Positions 57,710 to 64,000 of a stretch of DNA of 64,000 bases are shown piece after piece. Under the pieces are notes generated by a model that was not told the DNA's origin, searched no databases, and saw only the letters and a program-made list of their open reading frames with translations. This DNA is from Epiperipatus broadwayi (taxonomy: Eukaryota; Onychophora; Udeonychophora; Euonychophora; Peripatidae): positions 2,737,550 to 2,801,549 of the forward strand of contig JAQFVV010000150.1 of NCBI GenBank assembly GCA_028023455.1, given 5' to 3'. The first letter of the stretch is position 1. Each line of letters begins with the position of its first letter. Made by a program: the position numbers and the translations under genes.

Positions 57710-60025
57710 GTGTTAAAAATGCATATTATATATGGTTTGCTATTATCCTTGAATTTCAATATTTGTATCAAGACTGGAAACTAAATGATGGATACAAGTG
57801 GAGTATATAGTAATACAATGTTTTTAATGAATGTTTTACATGGAAATATTTAATGTGTGGAGATATTCATTTATAATATTTTAATTAGAAAGTACTTAAC
57901 TTAGAACTGTAGTTAATAAAAAACCAACTGTCCTCAAGCAGACTCCACACATTAAATATTTGCAAGTGGACTAAAACACTTATCCATAACAACCATCAAT
58001 CAATAAATATATAAATAAGTATTAATTACTTTTAATTAGGTTAAAAATATATTTTAGAAAGCATTAATATAAAAATATCTGCATCTTCTATAGTCACTTA
58101 GATTTTATCTTCTACAATATTTAAAAAAACAATTCAATTATTAAATGATTATTAATAAAGGGAGATTGATAATGTAATACTAATATTTTTTAAAAATAAA
58201 AGTCTATTTACAAATAAAACTAACAATATCCGTACACTTTCTTTTTTATTTCATCATTTTCTATATTTTATGAATAGAATTTATACATATTTAGTTAGCT
58301 GGCTTTTATTGACAAATTTGGAGTAAGTTTTTTTTTTTGCTTATTGTTTTAAGCATCAAGGTAGGTCAAATCTCAGATTAGTAAACCTTTTTATTCCCAT
58401 TTGTTCTGTTGTTACTTTTGATTTGAAATCTATTTTGGGAAACTTTCTCCTTAGTCTTTTCAGGTTTAAGATTTGAAATTTTTTTTGAAGGATATATGTT
58501 ATAAGAAGCTTCATTCTTTTATGATATACCATCATAAAATAATAAAATCTCTTACTTCTTTTAGCTTAGAATGATGAAAACAATTATGTTCAGTGAGATC
58601 GATCACAAGATACTGTTGATGATGATCAAGAATCATAATTTGATTGGAATCCCTCAATCAATTTAACTTAGTAATGATAATATCAATTCAAGAAGTAAGA
58701 TTTCTAAATCGATTCTGAAATCACTTTGATTGTAGAACTTCACATGACCTCCCTAGTAAAAAATAAAATGAAAAAGTTCATAAGAAATTTGAGTACCAAA
58801 AGTGAGAGAGCGAAACTGCTATTATTTTCGAGCAGATAATATATACAGATCTTTCGGATAATAAAAAAATGTCCAAAAGTGTATGTGCGTATATGTAATA
58901 TTTTTTAACAACTTACGATATTTTAACCTTATTCGGATTAAAACCTTTTTCTTTTTTTAAATATTACTTTAGACATTAGCTACATCAGGCCACTGTCAAC
59001 TTAGATCTTTAAATTTTCACTAGTCATTTGAAAGCCGATTATAAGACAGATACGAACGCATAAAAACTTAAAATTTTTAGTAAATATTTTTAAAGTGAAA
59101 AAAAAAAAATAATAAAAAAGTAAAATTTATTTTCCAAGTAAATGAGAAAATTTAAGAAGGATTTTTTTTTTTAGTGTGTGTGTGTATGTCCTTTTTTAAA
59201 AAAATAAAATTTTAAAAATTTATTTTGAGTCTAATTCATCTAGAATTTTTATTTAATTTTGATGACGGATTATTTTGTTATTTCAAAATTCACATAGTTA
59301 CTCTTTTTCTACATGCATTAAGTCTCCGTCCATGGGCAGATCCAGGTAATGCGCCAATAGGATGCTATATTGGTTGCTATCTTCTTAACACTAACGCGCT
59401 TTCAGATTTACTACGCACGTATATATACATACACATATATATATATATATATACAACGAGTACACAAATTATATTTACAATTTTGATTTAATAAAATATA
59501 AATCATACATTTTAGAATATTAAGCATCCTTTACTTTAAGAAACGCATTAAGTCTTTTCTAGTATGACAGATGACATTTGTGGTATATGATACCTTGACT
59601 AATCCATTTTGTTTTTCCAATCACCATTCAACTTTTCTTTTTCTTTCAATTACTAGTAATTTCCAGAACGCACAATCTGTTGAGTGTTTTATTGAAACAA
59701 AATCTAAGGTAACAAAAATGTACATCATGTTATAATAGAACGGAGATATTCCGTTTGCAAACTGACATTAACTATTGGGTACATAAATCAAGCACACAAA
59801 GAATTGGAAAAGTATCTATGTCTTTAACAGCGTTTATTATAAAATCAGTAAAAATGTGCCCAAGTAGTAACTATAACCCATCACATAATTTTGTTACTTA
59901 TGATCAAAATTACAAAAATAATTTGTGTGCAAGCAATATAAATACATATATAAATTTATATAAGTTTCTATTAAAGTACTATTTAAAAATATATATGAAA
60001 ATATCCCAACCTATCACTAGATAAA
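57710..60025. other. AT-rich spacer with short inverted repeat and TA tracts
   Basis: AAATATTTAATGTGTGGAG (57847-57865) and CTCCACACATTAAATATTT (57942-57960) form a short inverted repeat. 59325-59410 is less AT-rich with no identified content. Open frames at 59.2 and 59.75 kb have no motif. Confidence 0.4.
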
Positions 60026-60031
60026 AATTCA

Positions 60032-60240
60032 AGTACAAAATGTTCAAATCCCCCCCCCCCCCCAATGCTATAATTTTTCACCAACGCCCTTTGTGAATAA
60101 ATATAAATTCTAAACATCAGAAGCAAGATTCAAAAACACCCCTTTGAGTCATGCTGTTTGAAGTTTAGACTTTATATCTATTTACAGAGGGCGTTGCTGA
60201 AAAAAATAGCGTTTGGGAGGATGCTTTGAACATTTTTTAT
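60032..60240. mobile_element. Foldback element F4 (palindrome) with poly(C)
   Basis: ATGTTCAAATCC, a run of 14 C (about 60050-60063), CACCAACGCCCTTTGTGAAT and AAATATAAATTCTAAAC on the left pair with the reverse complement on the right (GTTTAGACTTTATATCTATT, ACAGAGGGCGTTGCTG, GCTTTGAACATTTTTT). The right arm has CCTCCC where the left has the long C run, so the run expanded on one side only. No protein. Confidence 0.75.
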
Positions 60241-60259
60241 ATATATGTATAGTGTTATA

Positions 60260-60670
60260 TAACATATGGAGCATACCAATAGCTCTAACATGCTTTCATA
60301 GATAAGTTCCACAAGAGAAAGAATTTAAAAATCTCTATCTATAATAATCCCTATCCTCAAACCAGTTTTGAGCTTTTGGCTCACCTAAGTGAGACACTGG
60401 GACATTCAAACACTAGATCTAAAAGCACCAACTCAAAGCAGCACTTATATCAGATTTTCTACTTAACAGTTACATATTAGGTAAGTGCTGGCTTTGAGTT
60501 GGTATTTTTAGATCTAGAGTCTGAATGTCCTAGTGCCTCACTAAGGTGAGCCAAAAGTTTGAAACCAGTCTGAAGATAGAGATTATTCTAAATAGAGATT
60601 TTTAAATGCTTTCTCTTGTGGCACTTATCAATGAAAGCTTGTTAGAGTTATTGGTACACTTCCTATATTA
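60260..60670. mobile_element. Foldback element F2 (full palindrome)
   Basis: About 410 bases. Left arm: ACCAATAGCTCTAACATGC, CCACAAGAGAAAGAATTTAA, GGCTCACCTAAGTGAG, TAGATCTAAAAGCACCAACTC. Right arm: the reverse complements, including GAGTTGGTATTTTTAGATCTA, CTCACTAAGGTGAGCC and TTGTTAGAGTTATTGGTAC. The centre is near 60465. It contains AAACCAGTCTGAAGATAGAG, similar to the ACTAGTCTGGGGATA of F1, so F1 and F2 may share an origin. Other copies are single arms at 5.8 and 36.9 kb. Confidence 0.8.
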
Positions 60671-60674
60671 CTTA

Positions 60675-61470
60675 TCTGTAATACAAACTTAAAACAGGTC
60701 ATATGATATATGAATTGCTTTTTCAATTATATATAGTGTTTATTATATATTAAACATAGTAATGATCATATTTTATGTATTTGTGTAAAGTTGCTAGTGA
60801 ATGCATAATTATCTTTTTTTTGGTAATTTTAATATTACAATGTAGATTTAAACAAAAAGCATATGTGCAAATACATATTAATAAATTCACTCATTAAAAC
60901 AAATGAGATTCCTTTGAAATACTTATGCATAAAGAATGAACTGTTATTTTAGCATGATTGATAAATTAAGATCTCTATTTCAACTGAGGAAACCATAAGT
61001 CAAAATGCATGTATAATGCAATAATACTAGGGAGACTTTTTAAAGACTTTTGATGATAATTCATAATCTCAAAACTAATATCATAACACAATATGCTAAA
61101 AAATTGCCTATTATTTATTTACATACATCCTCCCTTCAAATATATGTGCATAAGATTTAAATGTAAGTAATTAAAGTTTCTGGAAACTGTGTAAAGACAA
61201 TGCTCAGATGTCAATGAATGTAAAGAATAAAAGCCACTCTATTCTTCCCATTTACTGTTGTATGAGTGTGGTTTGTATATAATATCCTGAGGTTTATTTA
61301 CATTTAATCCTTCAACAGATTGATACTTTTATTATTCTCTCTAGTGGTAATTTTTATAAATATTCAACATTTGATTTTAATATTTTTTTTTTTTTCATAT
61401 TAGTGTTAAATAAATTGGATTTGATTTGTTAGAAATATAAATTTATAAACTATAATATTAATAATTATCC
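60675..61470. other. AT-rich spacer
   Basis: Nothing recognised. Confidence 0.5.
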
Positions 61471-61473
61471 ATT

Positions 61474-61740
61474 AAGCTCATGCGCATGGCTTTGTGGATT
61501 TTAAAGTATAAATGAATACTCTTACTTTCCAAACACAAGATAAAGTCTTTGTGAAAAGATAGAATCAATCCATCATCATGCTCTCATTTTCAAACACATA
61601 AGATTTGTCCATACTTTAACATTTGGATCGAAAAGATAGATGGATTCATTCTATCTTTTCACAAAGACTTTATCTTGTGTTTGGAAGGTGAGAGTATTCA
61701 TTTATAGCTTAAAATCCACAAAGCGCATGCACATAAAATG
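61474..61740. mobile_element. Foldback element F5 (palindrome)
   Basis: Arms of about 97 bases: GCTTTGTGGATTTTAAAG, AATGAATACTCTTACTTTCC, AACACAAGATAAAGTCTTTG and TGAAAAGATAGAAT on the left, with the reverse complement at about 61643-61733. About 70 bases lie between. The arms are very similar to each other, so it looks young. The 60-codon frame spanning the right arm is an artefact. Confidence 0.85.
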
Positions 61741-61744
61741 TAGA

Positions 61745-62328
61745 TATACTCAGTACATCACATACACTTTTAAAAGGAGCCAAAAACATTTAAGTTTAAT
61801 ATTTGTTCTCATAGGGAGGTAGTTCATATTGCTGATTTGTATTTATTATTATTAGATTTTTTGCTATTTACATGAAATAAACAATTTTGTTATTTTTGTT
61901 AAAGTATACGGTATTATTTTTTGATCATCATTTTGATACCATTCAAGTTCAGGTCAAGACATCACATTACTAATTTATTTAAGGTTACTTAAATATTTTC
62001 TTATATTTACTATTTGAATCCAATAAGTTACAAGTAGAATGCGTTCATAAAAATCCTTTATACACATATCCATCTTGATAGTAGTAAATGTTTATTAAAG
62101 AAAAGCTCTGAGATAATTATTACCGTAAGGTTTGATGAATATCTACTAATAGAAACCCTTAGAATACATAGTTAATGAATAAATAAAACGAAATTATATA
62201 ACTATGAAATCATTTAATAGTAAACCAACGATTGTTAAAATATAAAAAAAATATATATTATAGTTTAAAAGTTTAGTAGTCAATATGTAAATCCCTGAGA
62301 AATTATATATTTTACATTGATTATTTAA
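61745..62328. other. AT-rich spacer
   Basis: Nothing recognised. Confidence 0.5.
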
Positions 62329-62329
62329 T

Positions 62330-62405
62330 ATACAAAATTAACAAAGCGTATGCCACACTTGAATGAGATACAAAATTAACAAAGCGTATGCCACACTTGA
62401 ATGAG
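62330..62405. repeat. 38-bp tandem duplication at the end of the Penelope-like element
   Basis: Two identical consecutive copies of a 38-base unit (ATACAAAATTAACAAAGCG...CTTGAATGAG). They lie on the 3' side of the minus-strand Penelope-like coding region and may belong to its 3' untranslated end. Confidence 0.97.
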
Positions 62406-63437
62406 AAGCTATAAAGATACACAGAAATTATTACATGTTAAGCACTTTCGAGGTCTTTTGCCTCATATTCATAGCGGTACTGTGAGCTGCAGAACGAAAA
62501 AACAGGGCAAGGGAAACAAAACAGTATGCAAAGCATATGCAAATGAACTAGATAGTCCAACGTTTGGAGATGTCAAAGCAGGTATCTTGTCTATTGATGG
62601 AGTTATTATTGCCATTAATAAAATATGCTTCTCTGATTTTCCGCTTGATGTCATTTTTCTCAATACAGACTATTTTAGGGCTGGAAGGTTCAAACAAATG
62701 TCCTGTCTTCTTGGAATGCTCTAAAAATGTTGATGAATTATCATTGTTTTTCATGGCTCTATTATATGTATATATGTGTTGTGCTGTCCTGTTGATTATG
62801 CCTGCCCCGGTCTCTCCAAAATAAATGGCCCGGCAACCAGGTTGTGGGCAAGCTATGCTGTAAACGACATGGGGAGTCTGAGAAGGTTCAATTTTGTCCT
62901 TAGAGTTATTGATTAGACGATTAGTGCATGGGGGTGTATGAAAGCTAATTTTAAATTTATTGGCCAAAACCTTGATTAATTGATAGGAGATTTTAGGTAT
63001 ATGGGGAAAAGTAATATATGGAAGTTTAATATTGTTTTTATTGTCAGTGATTTTCCTATAAAATTGTTTGATTTTATTGTTAATAGTGTTGAGTTTATAG
63101 CCTGCTTGTAGTAGATCTTTGGTGTAAAGATGTATATTATTCTTTCTATCTGCTTCAAACTTGCACAGCTGCATATTTCTATATAAAAATGCTTGCAGGC
63201 CTGCCAATTTGTGAGAGCTTGGAGAGTTGGAGTGTGGGTGTATAAAGCCTCTGATTTCAAAGGGCTTTATTATCATTGAATAATTTATACCTCTTTCATC
63301 GCGTGTTAACCTAAGGTCAAGGTAATCTAGACTTTGGAATGCGTCTTCTGTTATGGAATTGATAGTTAGATTAGTATTATGTGTTATTTTGTTTAGGAAA
63401 TCTGGAGTGCGTTCATGTGGGTTAGTGATAAAGGCTC
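62406..63437 (-). pseudogene. Penelope-like element: RT C-terminal part and GIY-YIG endonuclease
   Basis: Retroelement protein fragment, open on the minus strand from about 63430 to the stop at 62548 (first ATG at 63276, 242 codons). Before the ATG the frame reads NPHERTPDFLNKITHN and AFQSLDYLDLRLTRDERG, the end of the RT domain ('LDYLDL'), followed by the thumb-like region. From residue 138: VYS (GIY position), Cys143 and Cys148, YFG at 152-154 (YIG position), Arg163, His167, then REAYFI with the catalytic-type Glu216 and an NGNNNSINRQ segment with the expected Asn. Thus the nuclease signature is complete. RT motifs upstream are missing: a TGA precedes the open part and the sequence departs near 63437. 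Minus-strand transcription is assumed. 62406-62547 is probably the 3' UTR. Forward frames here are antisense shadows. Confidence 0.88.
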
Positions 63438-63439
63438 AA

Positions 63440-64000
63440 CCATATGCAATGTGTTTTCAGTATACACAAACGCAACCGGAAGTGTTTTCAATTTTCGGTT
63501 TAGCACAGTTAACTGCTTACTCACGGTCTCTTCCAAACAAAGCTAGATTGAGAGGTTACAATATATATATATTATAAAATAACAAACAATTACAGATAAA
63601 ATATTTTCTTCATCCCTCATATTCATTTATTCATGGTATTACAGTCATGCATTTTCTCCATGGTTCATGAGAATTTAGTTTAACATGATAAAAGGAGATA
63701 TGTTGAAGAATTCTTAAGAGGTTATTATTTTACATACATCAACCTGAATAAAATTAATTTTACTGTTAGTATTGATTAAAGAAGTCATTTAAAGATTTTA
63801 TCCAAGTTTATAGATAAATCTTATAACAGTAAACCAATGTATAGTATGCTGAAAGAAAATGTCTATGAGTGATTTTGCTATCAGTTTAAAATGTGTGTTA
63901 TTGTCACACAAAAATTTCCATTCATTACTTTACAGATGTAAAAAAGAACATGATTGGTGATAAATAGATTACTGCCACAATTCATTTAAACACTTTACTA
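63440..64000. other. Spacer right of the Penelope-like fragment
   Basis: 63440-63560 is less AT-rich (CACGGTCTCTTCC, AAAGCTAGATTGAGAGG) and unrecognised. The rest is AT-rich without features. Confidence 0.4.

Noticed and set aside
59225-59491. Forward frame of 88 codons with a less AT-rich middle
   Set aside because: The C-terminal part is a TA-repeat translation and the rest has no recognisable motif. Kept only as a spacer note.
62401-62824. Two forward-strand frames of 107 and 86 codons
   Set aside because: Antisense to the Penelope-like coding region, which has recognisable motifs on the other strand.

Overview
The window is AT-rich (roughly three quarters A+T by eye), intron-like or intergenic eukaryotic DNA. 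I found no intact host gene in it. The LINE, Penelope-like, hAT and tRNA-SINE relics, the CA/TA microsatellites and a degenerate TTAGGG-type tract fit an invertebrate metazoan. TTAGGG argues against most insects and nematodes. A spiralian or cnidarian is possible, but I cannot name the species.

Almost everything recognisable is transposon debris. 0-9 kb: a LINE tail, a possible terminal exon or processed retrocopy (about 812-1396), LINE-B and SINE pieces, an AAT/GAT microsatellite, a decayed hAT transposase on the minus strand (about 5.99-7.47 kb), and a telomere-like tract at 7.82 kb. 9-23 kb: mostly plain AT-rich DNA with microsatellites, several foldback (palindromic) elements and one clean hairpin at 22.35 kb. 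23-31 kb: LINE-A fragments, two LINE-B copies lying head to head (25.08-27.60 kb), and a faint LINE reverse-transcriptase relic near 29.85 kb. 31-42 kb: tRNA-derived SINEs, a foldback element split by about 1.1 kb of ~300-bp repeats, a LINE-C tail, a possible protease fragment and a candidate solo LTR. 42-48.5 kb: a minus-strand LTR retrotransposon with two LTRs, a coiled-coil gag remnant and no visible pol. Its 5' LTR holds a LINE-A insertion and a foldback element. 48.5-49.6 kb: an inverted pair of coding-like 3' ends (LINE-D). 52-54 kb: GC-elevated unexplained patches. 56-62 kb: more LINE-B and several foldbacks. 62.3-63.4 kb: the best preserved coding piece, a Penelope-like element fragment on the minus strand with a complete-looking GIY-YIG endonuclease.

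These pieces do not form a pathway. They show layered insertions: LINE-A and a foldback in an LTR, a ~300-bp repeat inside a foldback, and microsatellites growing inside transposons. Family assignments come from protein motifs read by eye. Boundaries are approximate unless terminal motifs are described. Most short open frames are antisense shadows or low-complexity translations and are left out.
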